Source: JBBREP01 sp036501845 (lineage in GTDB: Bacteria; Actinomycetota; Acidimicrobiia; IMCC26256; PALSA-610). From it: 42,765 nucleotides of DNA. The position numbers were made by a program, and so were the translations under genes. Location: the NCBI GenBank assembly GCA_036501845.1, contig DASXZO010000045.1, positions 1 through 42,765 of the forward strand, written 5' to 3'. The number at the start of each line of letters is the position of its first letter. The first letter of the stretch is position 1. Positions 1-7,124 of this stretch are shown one piece after another. A model generated the notes under the pieces. It was not told where the DNA came from. It saw only the letters and a list, made by a program, of their open reading frames with translations, and did no database searches.

Positions 1-1546
1 GGAATGCCGAGAAGAGACCGAGTACGCCGAGCAGCTCGAGCAGCCCGGAAAGGTGCTTGCCCAACCAGCTTGCGAGCGTGCGCGACGGCGCCGCGTCACC
101 GGCGAGCGGCACGCGCGACGTGGGGTCGAAGCCCTGCCAACCAATCCCCGGGAAGTACACCTCGGTCCACGCGTGCGCGTCGCGCTCGCGCACCGTGTAG
201 CGACCGGTGATCGGGTCGGCCGTGCCCGTGGCGAAGCCGGTGGCCACGCGTGCCGGCACACCCTCGAGCCGCAACATGATCGTGAGCGCGCTCGAGATCT
301 GCTCGCACCAGCCTTGTTTCGACTGGAATACGAACCAGTCGACGGTGTCGCGAGTGTTGCTGGGCGGCAACGGCGCGTTGAGCGAGTACTTCGTGTTCGC
401 GCCGAGCCAGGCAATGATCGCCTGCACCTTCGCGTACGCCGTTGACCTGCCCGCCGTGATCGAGTTGGCAAGCGCGTGCAGGCGAGCGCTTGCGGTAGGC
501 GCGGCGAGGTCGACGTTCTGCACGTTGGCAGGCAACGGCCCGGCTGGCGCCGCCGCGAGTGCCGCGACGGTGGCGTCGGGAATCCGGCTGTCGACCGTGT
601 ACGACGTGCCGTCGCCGAGCGGGTCGTCGGGTGGCGACTGCAGCGTGCCGTCGGTGAGTTGGTTGATCGGACGGTCCGACTTCACCCGCACGGGGCTCGC
701 GGCTGCGAACAGCTCTGAGGCGTACGGCGCGTGCATCGTGAACGTCTGCTCACTCGCCACGCCGTGATCGGGTGCGGGATCCTCGGGCGATGGGATCACC
801 GCTTGCCAACCGCCGGGCTCGGGCAGCAGCTCGGAACGGTCCATGGACGCGCGCGTCCATTCGCGACCATTCCACGTGTCGTACGTGGTGCCGCGCCAGA
901 AGCTCGGGCGATCGGCTTCCACCGTCATCACGACGCGGTTCGACAAGCGCGGGCGCTCGGTGGTGTCCATCGCCTGCTGGAACTGGAGCAGGCTGTTCGA
1001 TGCTGGATCGCGCGTCGGGTCGCCTTGGTCGCCGTGGCGCACGTCTTGATGCATCGCCGCGGCGACGAGCGGCGACAGCACCGTGGCGAGCACCGCCACG
1101 ATCACGAGCACCGTGCCGAGCACTGCCCCTGTGCCCCGCCACCACGCGCGGCCCGCGCCGAGCCCGGGCTCCTCGCTCGCGGTGACGCGTTCGGTGAGCA
1201 CGATTGTGGCGATCGCGGCCACGAGGAACAGCACGATGAGCCGGCCGTCGGCGCCGGGCGCGCCCGCGTGACGGAGCAGCACGAAACCACCCGACGCCAG
1301 CACCGCGAACACCGCCGTGCTGGTGGGGATCGACGGCAACCCCGCCACGGTGAGGCCGGCCACCGCCACGCCCACCGCGAAACCGACCCACATCGGCACC
1401 GCCGTGTCGGCGGTACCGAGCGCGACCGCGGAGCCCATCGCGACCGCCAACGCCAGCGCGACCGGGCCCCACGGACCGAACAAGTTCGCGGCGTGAGGTC
1501 GAGACGCGCGACCGGATTTGCGGCGCCCGGTCCGGCCGGTGCTCAT
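1..1546 (-). CDS. Transglutaminase-like (TgpA/DUF3488-type) membrane protein, C-terminus cut by window edge
   Basis: The reading frame starts at ATG 1546, overlaps the DUF58 stop as ATGA, and runs off the window at base 1, so the C-terminus is missing. The N-terminal 180 or so residues are hydrophobic with several probable membrane segments (for example around VALALAVAMGSAVALG and LIVLFLVAAIATIVL). An extracytoplasmic part follows and then a transglutaminase-like core. The catalytic triad context is visible: KQGWCEQIS carries the Cys, DAHAWTEVYFPG the His, and GWQGFDPTSR the Asp. The family acts at the cell surface, probably in peptide cross-linking or hydrolysis; the substrate is unknown. 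MoxR, DUF58 and a transglutaminase in this order form a well-known conserved operon. Confidence 0.88.
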   Translation of the reverse strand, partial: MSTGRTGRRKSGRASRPHAANLFGPWGPVALALAVAMGSAVALGTADTAVPMWVGFAVGVAVAGLTVAGLPSIPTSTAVFAVLASGGFVLLRHAGAPGADGRLIVLFLVAAIATIVLTERVTASEEPGLGAGRAWWRGTGAVLGTVLVIVAVLATVLSPLVAAAMHQDVRHGDQGDPTRDPASNSLLQFQQAMDTTERPRLSNRVVMTVEADRPSFWRGTTYDTWNGREWTRASMDRSELLPEPGGWQAVIPSPEDPAPDHGVASEQTFTMHAPYASELFAAASPVRVKSDRPINQLTDGTLQSPPDDPLGDGTSYTVDSRIPDATVAALAAAPAGPLPANVQNVDLAAPTASARLHALANSITAGRSTAYAKVQAIIAWLGANTKYSLNAPLPPSNTRDTVDWFVFQSKQGWCEQISSALTIMLRLEGVPARVATGFATGTADPITGRYTVRERDAHAWTEVYFPGIGWQGFDPTSRVPLAGDAAPSRTLASWLGKHLSGLLELLGVLGLFSAF

Positions 1547-2532
1547 GCCCGCACCACCTCGACGGGCCAGGCGGGCGGCGGGTCGGGAGGGTCGCCGGGC
1601 ATTGCTGCGGCGAGCAAGCGACCGACCTCGCGTGCTGCGGTCACGTAGGTGACTCGCGGCTCCGTGTCGAACGTGAGCAGGCAGCACGCCGCGCCCTCGG
1701 CGAGCACCGCTTCGGCCTTGGCGCGGGCAAGGGATGCCGCGCGTTCGATCGCGCCGAGATCATGAGACCGGAGATCTACCTGGATCGCGAGGCCGACCAC
1801 CGCGGGCGGGTCGAAGTCGCGCACCACGAGCTCGCCCCGGCGCGCCGACGACGGCCAGTGGATGTGGCGAGCGGGATCACCGGATACGAACGGCCGCACC
1901 GAGCGCACCGCGTCGACCGTGGTGTACGGCGACCGGGCCGCGACGCGCTCGTGGGCGATCGCTGCGACGGGAAGATCGTTCGCGGCGATCTTCGCGGTGC
2001 GGGGTGCCACGTAGACCGGCGCCGGCAACGCGACGCTCAGCACCCGCCGGCGCGTGAACACGCCGAGCGGCGCGCTCGTCTTGATCTCGATACGCATGCG
2101 CCGATACACGCCGCGATGCGACGGCCGCTGCACCACCGTTCCGCTGCTGCCGCGATCGGCGCGGATCCACGGCGTGGGTGGGTCGAGGAGCCGCACGCTC
2201 ACATCGCGCGCCCGCCCGTGTACCTCGAGTCCGATCGGCACACGATTGCCCACCGTGGCATCACCCGGAGCGCGCAACGACGCGTCGACGTTCCGCAACG
2301 CGACGATGGGCCACACGAGACCGACCACGATCACCGCGAACGCGGTGGCACCCACCAGCACGAGCGGGCCGCGGTCGTCGACGAAACCCACTCGCAGCGC
2401 GTACAGACCGAAGGCGCCCCAGAGCACGGCCATCGCGGTGAAGTCGCCGGGGCCTGCTTGCAGACCGCGGGCGGGCCGCGACGGCGGCACCGACAGATCG
2501 AGGTCGCCGCGACGGCGTTCGGCGTCGGTCAC
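1543..2532 (-). CDS. DUF58 domain protein of a MoxR/DUF58/transglutaminase operon
   Basis: A 329-residue protein. Two hydrophobic segments lie near the N-terminus (FTAMAVLWGAFGLYALRVGF and LVLVGATAFAVIVVGLVW), followed by a beta-rich domain and the DUF58 signature HIHWPSSARRGELVVRDFD, related to von Willebrand factor A-type folds. I chose GTG 2532, which lies 13 bp after the MoxR stop and just precedes a plausible TDAERRRGDLDL start. An in-frame extension upstream would run through the moxR gene. The stop overlaps the next start by 4 bp, which implies translational coupling. The exact role is unknown; the family is generally linked to MoxR ATPase chaperone action on envelope or secreted proteins. 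Confidence 0.88.
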   Translation of the reverse strand: MTDAERRRGDLDLSVPPSRPARGLQAGPGDFTAMAVLWGAFGLYALRVGFVDDRGPLVLVGATAFAVIVVGLVWPIVALRNVDASLRAPGDATVGNRVPIGLEVHGRARDVSVRLLDPPTPWIRADRGSSGTVVQRPSHRGVYRRMRIEIKTSAPLGVFTRRRVLSVALPAPVYVAPRTAKIAANDLPVAAIAHERVAARSPYTTVDAVRSVRPFVSGDPARHIHWPSSARRGELVVRDFDPPAVVGLAIQVDLRSHDLGAIERAASLARAKAEAVLAEGAACCLLTFDTEPRVTYVTAAREVGRLLAAAMPGDPPDPPPAWPVEVVRA

Positions 2533-2545
2533 CGCGCGCCTGGGT

Positions 2546-3508
2546 TCACGGACGCGGCACGGGCACGCGCGCGAGCACGTCGGCAACCACCTGCGCGCCC
2601 TCGTCGAGGTTCGCGCCGCGATCGAGTGTGAGGCGATGCGCCAGTGCCGGCGCGGCGACGGCCTGCACGTCGTCGGGCGAGAGGTGCACGCGGCCGCACA
2701 CCAGCGCGTGCGCGCGTGCGACGTGGAGCAAGCCCTTGGTGGCGCGCGGCGACGCGCCGAGCGCCACGCCGGGTTGGCGACGCGTGGCGCCACCGATGTC
2801 GAGCACGTATTCGAGCAGCATCGGCGCGACGTACACCATGCGCACCGCAGCCATCGCTTCGAGCACACCGTCGGGTGTGGCGACCTCGCGCAGTTCGGGC
2901 AGCACGTCGGAGCCACCTGTGCCGCGCAGGATCTCGCGCTCGGCCTCGCGGTCGGGGACGCCGAGCGTGAGCACCAGACCGAAGCGGTCGAGCTGGCTTT
3001 CCGGCAGCGCGAACGTGCCGGCCGAGCCGAACGGGTTCTGGGTGGCGATGCAACAGAACGGTTCCGGCAGCGCGTAGGTGGCGCCGTCGACGGTGACCTG
3101 GTGCTCCTCGAGCGGCTCGAGCAGCGCCGACTGCGTGCGCGGCGACGCGCGGTTCAGCTCGTCGACGAGCAAGACGTTGGCGAACACCGGGCCCGGACGG
3201 AACTGCCACTCGTTCGTGGCTGCGGCGTACACCGTGGTGCCGGTGAGGTCGGACGGCAGGAGGTCGGGCGTGCACTGCACGCGCCGGAAGCGACCGCCGC
3301 ATACCGCGGCCAGGCTGCGTGCCAGCAGGGTCTTGCCGGTGCCCGGCGTGTCCTCGACGAGGAGGTGGTTGCCCGAGAGCAGCGCCACGACTGCGAGGCG
3401 CACTGCGTCGTCCTTGCCGCGCACGGCTCGGCGCACCTCGCTCACGAGCGCGCCGGCGAGGGCGACCGCATCGTCGGGTGACTCGTTGCCGACCGGCTGC
3501 AAGTGCAT
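2546..3508 (-). CDS. MoxR-family AAA+ ATPase
   Basis: A 320-residue AAA+ protein. Walker A is TPGTGKTLLARS and Walker B is VLLVDELNRASPRTQ, followed by the sensor region CCIATQNPFGSAGTFALPE typical of MoxR. The C-terminal helical lid has the usual length. MoxR proteins act as chaperone-like ATPases, often maturing metalloproteins or von Willebrand-domain proteins. Here the following DUF58 and transglutaminase genes are the natural partners. ATG 3508 begins MHLQPVGNESPDD. A TAGATT hexamer ends eight bases before it, so the transcript is probably leaderless or nearly so. This gene is the first of its operon; DUF2017 upstream is separated by 123 bp. Confidence 0.93.
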   Translation of the reverse strand: MHLQPVGNESPDDAVALAGALVSEVRRAVRGKDDAVRLAVVALLSGNHLLVEDTPGTGKTLLARSLAAVCGGRFRRVQCTPDLLPSDLTGTTVYAAATNEWQFRPGPVFANVLLVDELNRASPRTQSALLEPLEEHQVTVDGATYALPEPFCCIATQNPFGSAGTFALPESQLDRFGLVLTLGVPDREAEREILRGTGGSDVLPELREVATPDGVLEAMAAVRMVYVAPMLLEYVLDIGGATRRQPGVALGASPRATKGLLHVARAHALVCGRVHLSPDDVQAVAAPALAHRLTLDRGANLDEGAQVVADVLARVPVPRP

Positions 3509-3516
3509 TGCCCATA

Positions 3517-3546
3517 AATCTAGGGCCGCACCACCAGCATCGTTCA
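3517..3546 (-). promoter_or_regulatory. Candidate promoter for the moxR operon
   Basis: On the minus strand a TAGATT hexamer (3517-3522) fits the actinobacterial -10 pattern TANNNT. It ends 8 nt before ATG 3508, so transcription would begin within a few bases of the start codon. A weak -35-like TGAACG (3541-3546) lies 18 nt upstream. The -35 match is poor, so the assignment rests mainly on the -10. Confidence 0.4.
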
Positions 3547-3547
3547 G

Positions 3548-3631
3548 GCGCGGCGACCGAAGCAGCGCAGGAGTGAGGAACGAGCGAGATGCGTGCGCAG
3601 AGAGCTCGCCGCCGAGCGCAGGCGAGGCAAG
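3548..3631. repeat. GC-rich intergenic sequence loosely resembling the pilB/pilD downstream repeats
   Basis: The space between the DUF2017 stop and moxR promoter is built of short purine-rich words such as GCAGCGCAGGAG, GAGGAACGAGCGAG and GCGCAGGCGAGGC. They resemble the words found downstream of pilB at 41757-41841 (for example CGCGCAGGAGCGCCAG). It begins directly after a minus-strand TAA stop, like the other copies. Similarity is by eye and partial, and no coding sequence is apparent. A role as a 3-prime stem-loop or as a degenerate mobile repeat is possible. Confidence 0.35.
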
Positions 3632-4159
3632 TTAATCGTGTCCCGACTCGGGGGTGGCGGCCAGCGCGACTTCGACGAGCTCGCCGAAGAACCACGTGAG
3701 GAGCTGGTACACCTCGATGCCGAGCCGGCGGGGATCGTCCTCGTCGACGTCGTCGGGCTCGAGGTCCTCGGTGATGCCGACGGCCACGCCGAGCGCCAGC
3801 CGCGCGTCGTTCAGCACTGCGAGCCACTCCTGCACCGCGTCGTCGTCGAGCGCGATCGTCTGCGGCTTCGTGGCCTGCGTGAGCGGCTCGATGGTCGCGA
3901 GCACCTCGGCGAGGCGGTCGAGACGGCTGCGCATCAGATCGGCATGCACGAGGGCCGCGTACTCGCGCTCGCGGCCTTCCTCGGTGGGGTCGAGATACGC
4001 CTTCGGGAACAGGCGCTCGATCACCGCGCCGTCGCCGGAATCGAGGAGCGCGCGCAACTCGTTGCCCACCTGCACGAGCAGCGCGGCCTCGTCGGGCCGC
4101 AGCCGCACGGTGACCACACCGTCGCGGCGTCGCGTGAACCATTGATAGCGGCGTGCCAT
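3632..4159 (-). CDS. DUF2017 family protein
   Basis: A 175-residue, largely helical, acidic protein beginning MARRYQWFTRRRDG. The length, the FPKAYLDPTEE stretch and the IEVYQLLTWFFGELVEVAL end fit DUF2017, an actinobacterial family of unknown biochemical function. Its gene sits directly after clpS in many actinobacteria, as here with a 4 bp gap, which hints at a role linked to ClpS or regulated proteolysis; that link is contextual only. It is the last gene of the aro-efp-nusB-clpS run before a short intergenic repeat and the moxR promoter. Confidence 0.85.
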   Translation of the reverse strand: MARRYQWFTRRRDGVVTVRLRPDEAALLVQVGNELRALLDSGDGAVIERLFPKAYLDPTEEGREREYAALVHADLMRSRLDRLAEVLATIEPLTQATKPQTIALDDDAVQEWLAVLNDARLALGVAVGITEDLEPDDVDEDDPRRLGIEVYQLLTWFFGELVEVALAATPESGHD

Positions 4160-4163
4160 CGAA

Positions 4164-4496
4164 TCAGCGATCCTGCTGGAGGGTGGCCCACAGACCGTGC
4201 GCGTGGAGACGCGACACGTCGCCCTCCGCCTCGGAGCGTGTGCCGTTCGACACCACGGCTTTGCCGTCGTTGTGCACCTGCATCATCAGGTGTTCGGCCT
4301 TGGCCCGGGAGTAGCCGAACAGCTTCTGGAACACGTAGGTGACGTAGCTCATGAGATTGACCGGATCGTTCCACACGATCACGATCCACGGGAGCTCGGT
4401 GTCGACGACTTCGTCGAGATCCTCGTCGATGTCGGGCCGCACCACGTCGGGTGCGAGGCCCGGCGGGCCGGCCATCAGCACGGTGTGCATGTTCAC
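4164..4496 (-). CDS. clpS: ATP-dependent Clp protease adaptor ClpS
   Basis: A 110-residue protein with the ClpS core PWIVIVWNDPVNLMSYV, then YVFQKLFGYSRAKAEHLM and VHNDGKAVVSNG, the surface that binds ClpC/ClpA N-domains and N-degron residues. ClpS delivers N-end-rule substrates to the Clp protease. I chose GTG 4496 because a GGTGAG ribosome-binding site lies six bases upstream and the GTG overlaps the nusB stop as GTGA. The in-frame ATG at 4490 gives a protein two residues shorter and is the alternative. A longer frame reaching 4640 would lie inside nusB and is rejected. Confidence 0.93.
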   Translation of the reverse strand: MNMHTVLMAGPPGLAPDVVRPDIDEDLDEVVDTELPWIVIVWNDPVNLMSYVTYVFQKLFGYSRAKAEHLMMQVHNDGKAVVSNGTRSEAEGDVSRLHAHGLWATLQQDR

Positions 4497-4903
4497 GACG
4501 GGCTCACCGGTGCGCGCACCGTCTCGGCAATCTTCGCGAGCAAGCCGTTCACGAAACGACCCGAGTCTTTCGTGGAGTACTGCTTGGCGATCTCGACCGC
4601 CTCGTTGATGACCACCGCGCTTGCCAGCTCGGGCTCGCACAACAGCTCGTAGGTGGCGATGCGCAGCACGGCGCGGTCGATCGCGGGCATGCGATCGATG
4701 CTCCAGTGCGTGGAGTTGTGCGCGAGCAACTCGTCGATCTCGGCGCGGTGTTGCTCCACGCCGCGCGCCAGCCGGGCCGCGTACGCGTCGGCCGGCGCGG
4801 AGAGCGCGTCGAGCAGCTCGGCGATGCCGATGCCGCGTGTTTCGCGTTCGTATTCGAGGCTGAGGGCCCGTTCTCGGGCTTCTCGGCGCGACGCCGCAAC
4901 CAT
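4493..4903 (-). CDS. nusB: Transcription antitermination factor NusB
   Basis: A 136-residue all-helical protein of the expected NusB length. Diagnostic stretches are SRREARERALSLEYERE at the N-terminus, WSIDRMPAIDRAVLRIATYELL in the middle, and ASAVVINEAVEIAKQYSTKDSGRFVNGLL near the end, quoted here as separate parts of the conserved C-terminal half. NusB works with NusE (S10) at boxA sites, chiefly for rRNA antitermination. The gene starts 7 bp after efp and overlaps clpS by 4 bp, so efp, nusB and clpS are almost certainly co-transcribed. Confidence 0.95.
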   Translation of the reverse strand: MVAASRREARERALSLEYERETRGIGIAELLDALSAPADAYAARLARGVEQHRAEIDELLAHNSTHWSIDRMPAIDRAVLRIATYELLCEPELASAVVINEAVEIAKQYSTKDSGRFVNGLLAKIAETVRAPVSPS

Positions 4904-4910
4904 GGTGGGA

Positions 4911-5471
4911 TCAGGCGCGACTCAGGTACTCGCCGGTGCGGGTATCCACCTTGATTCGCTCGCCATTTTCGACGAACAGCGGAACCTGCACGACGAGGCC
5001 CGTCTCGAGCCGGGCCGGTTTGCGCGCGCCACTGACGCGATCGCCCTGCACACCTGGTTCGGTCTCCACGATCGAGAGCTCGACCGCGGCAGGCAGCTCC
5101 ACGCCGATGATCTCGTCGCGGTACATGGGCAACACGACCGTGTCGCCGTCGACGAGGTAGTTGACCGCGTCGCCGAGCGTGGTGTTCGGGACGTTGATCT
5201 GGTCGTACGACTCGTTGTCCATGAACACCGCGCTGTCGCCCTCGCGGTAGAGGCACTGCATCTCGCGCTTGTCGATCTGCGCGAACCCGACCTTCTCGTC
5301 GGCGCGGAACGTGCGATCGAGCACCGCGCCGGTGCGGGCGTTCTTCAGCTTGGTGCGCACGAAGGCGCCACCCTTGCCCGGCTTCACGTGCTGGAAGTCC
5401 ACGACGGTCATCAGACCCTCGGGGAGGTCGAGCGTCATGCCGTTCTTCAACTCGTTGGTGGAGATGCTCAC
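4911..5471 (-). CDS. efp: Translation elongation factor P
   Basis: A 186-residue protein with the three beta-barrel domains of EF-P, which relieves ribosomes stalled at polyproline stretches. The loop that reaches the peptidyl-transferase centre reads HVKPGKGGAF, with Lys33 at the tip. Other landmarks are RTFRADEKVGFAQIDKREMQ, the domain III stretch TGLVVQVPLFVENGE and the end VDTRTGEYLSRA. The start is GTG 5471 (SISTNELKNGM follows). Many proteins in this window are rich in Pro runs, notably the AroB fusion, so EF-P dependence is plausible. It is 49 bp downstream of the M24 peptidase gene. Confidence 0.96.
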   Translation of the reverse strand: MSISTNELKNGMTLDLPEGLMTVVDFQHVKPGKGGAFVRTKLKNARTGAVLDRTFRADEKVGFAQIDKREMQCLYREGDSAVFMDNESYDQINVPNTTLGDAVNYLVDGDTVVLPMYRDEIIGVELPAAVELSIVETEPGVQGDRVSGARKPARLETGLVVQVPLFVENGERIKVDTRTGEYLSRA

Positions 5472-5520
5472 AAATCGCTCACTGGGTGGTTCCGGCCCGC
5501 GCGTGCAGCGCTCGCAACGT

Positions 5521-6672
5521 TCACAGCACGAGATCCTTCGGGGTTCTGGTCAGGGCTTCCGCGCCGTCGGCGCCGACGACAACCGTGTCCTCGATGCGGA
5601 CTCCGCCCACACCTGCGAGGTAGACGCCGGGTTCGACGGTCACGACGTCGCGCTGCACCACGGTACCAGAGGCCGTGCGAGCTACTCGCGGGTCTTCGTG
5701 GATCTCGATGCCCACTCCGTGACCGGTTCCGTGTGAGAACAGCTCGCCCCATCCGGCGCGGGTGATGACATCACGGCACGCGGCGTCGATCGCCGCGAGC
5801 TCCGCGCCTTCGCGCACCAGCGCGCGGCCCGACTGCTGCGCGTCGAGCACGACTTCGTAGAGGTGACGGGCGTCGGCACCGGGATCGCCGACGCTCACGG
5901 TGCGTGTCATGTCGGAGCAGTAGCCGTCGACGATGCAACCGAAGTCGCACACCACCAGTTCATTGCGGCCGATGACGCGACTCGACGGCCGGGCGTGCGG
6001 CTTGGCACCGTTCGGGCCTGACGCGATGATCGGGTCGAAGCTGTTGCCACTGGCCCCGCGCTCGCGCATCGCGAACTCGAGCGCCAGCGCGAACTCGCGC
6101 TCGGTGATGCCCGAACCGAGCCGCGACACGATCGACTGGAACGCGTCGTCGGCGATCGCGCACGCGGCGCGGATGCGGTCGATCTCGCCGTCGTCCTTCA
6201 CGCGGCGCTGCTCTTCGACGAGCGTGCCCGCAGGAACCACGTCGAGGTTTGCCACGGCCTCGACGAAACGACTGGAGTACTGGCGTTGTTGCGCCCAGTT
6301 CACGCCGTGCGCCTCCAGGCCGAGCCGCCGCACTGCGCCATCGGCGAGAGCGTGCGCGAGCGTGTCGAGTTGCTCCGACGCGACGGTGCGCACCGCGATG
6401 TTGGCGTCGACGCCCGCAGCGCCGAGCTGTTCGTGGGACTGCTCGCCGTAACGCCCGTCGGTGACGAACACCGAATCGCGTGCCGCCACGAGCAGCATCG
6501 CCGCGCTGCCGGTGAACCCGGTGAGATACCGCACGTTCGGCAGTCGCGTCACGAGCAGCGCGTCGAGCTCCTCGCGCTCGAGCGTGGCGCGCAGCGCGGG
6601 GATGCGACTGGTGACGTCGAGCGGCGCAAGCGCGTCGACGTCAACCCGGTAACCAACTTCAGACGTGGTCAT
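5521..6672 (-). CDS. M24 family metallopeptidase, Xaa-Pro aminopeptidase/dipeptidase type
   Basis: A 383-residue protein with an N-terminal creatinase-like domain (LLVTRLPNVRYLTGFTGS) and a C-terminal pita-bread metallopeptidase domain. Metal ligands are in DGYCSDMTRT (two Asp), HGTGHGVGIEIHEDP (His), TVEPGVYLAG (Glu) and GGVRIEDTVVV (Glu). The family cleaves bonds next to proline. It sits between aroQ and efp, a common actinobacterial and firmicute neighbourhood. ATG 6672 overlaps the aroQ stop as ATGA; an in-frame upstream start at 6792 lies within aroQ and is rejected. PepP versus PepQ activity cannot be decided from sequence alone. Confidence 0.93.
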   Translation of the reverse strand: MTTSEVGYRVDVDALAPLDVTSRIPALRATLEREELDALLVTRLPNVRYLTGFTGSAAMLLVAARDSVFVTDGRYGEQSHEQLGAAGVDANIAVRTVASEQLDTLAHALADGAVRRLGLEAHGVNWAQQRQYSSRFVEAVANLDVVPAGTLVEEQRRVKDDGEIDRIRAACAIADDAFQSIVSRLGSGITEREFALALEFAMRERGASGNSFDPIIASGPNGAKPHARPSSRVIGRNELVVCDFGCIVDGYCSDMTRTVSVGDPGADARHLYEVVLDAQQSGRALVREGAELAAIDAACRDVITRAGWGELFSHGTGHGVGIEIHEDPRVARTASGTVVQRDVVTVEPGVYLAGVGGVRIEDTVVVGADGAEALTRTPKDLVL

Positions 6673-7118
6673 TCGCCACCTCGCTGTTGGATGAGCCGAC
6701 CGACGGCGCGGATGGCAAGGTCGTAGCCGTCGGCTCCGAAGCCGGCGATCACGCCCGTGGCAACGGGCGACACCACCGAGGTGTGTCGCCACTGCTCGCG
6801 CCGGTGGGTATTGGAGAGATGCAGCTCGACGATGGGGCCGTCGAACGCCGCGAGCGCATCAGCGATGCTGCGCGCGTAGTGCGTGAGCGCGCCAGGATTG
6901 ATCACGATCGCGGCGCAGCGCCCGCGGGCGCCGTGAATGGCGTCGATCAACGGGCCTTCGCTGTTCGCTTGCACGTGCTCGATGTGGTGACCGAGGTCGG
7001 CGGCGCATTTGGTTGCCGTGGTCACGAGGTCGTCGAGCGTGGTGGTGCCATAGATCTCGGGCTCGCGGTCGCCGAGCAGATTCAGGTTCGGCCCCGACAG
7101 GAGCAGTATGCACGCCAT
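6669..7118 (-). CDS. aroQ: Type II 3-dehydroquinate dehydratase
   Basis: A 149-residue protein that catalyses the third step of the shikimate pathway, dehydrating 3-dehydroquinate. Type II signatures are clear: GPNLNLLGDREPEIYG with the catalytic Tyr, QANSEGPLIDAIH, NPGALTHYARSIADAL, and the ELHLSNTHRREQWRHTSV lid and His region. The length is typical. The gene starts 6 bp after the aroB fusion and overlaps the M24 peptidase by 4 bp, placing it in one transcript with aroC, aroK and aroB. Confidence 0.96.
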   Translation of the reverse strand: MACILLLSGPNLNLLGDREPEIYGTTTLDDLVTTATKCAADLGHHIEHVQANSEGPLIDAIHGARGRCAAIVINPGALTHYARSIADALAAFDGPIVELHLSNTHRREQWRHTSVVSPVATGVIAGFGADGYDLAIRAVGRLIQQRGGE

Positions 7119-7124
7119 GTGTGC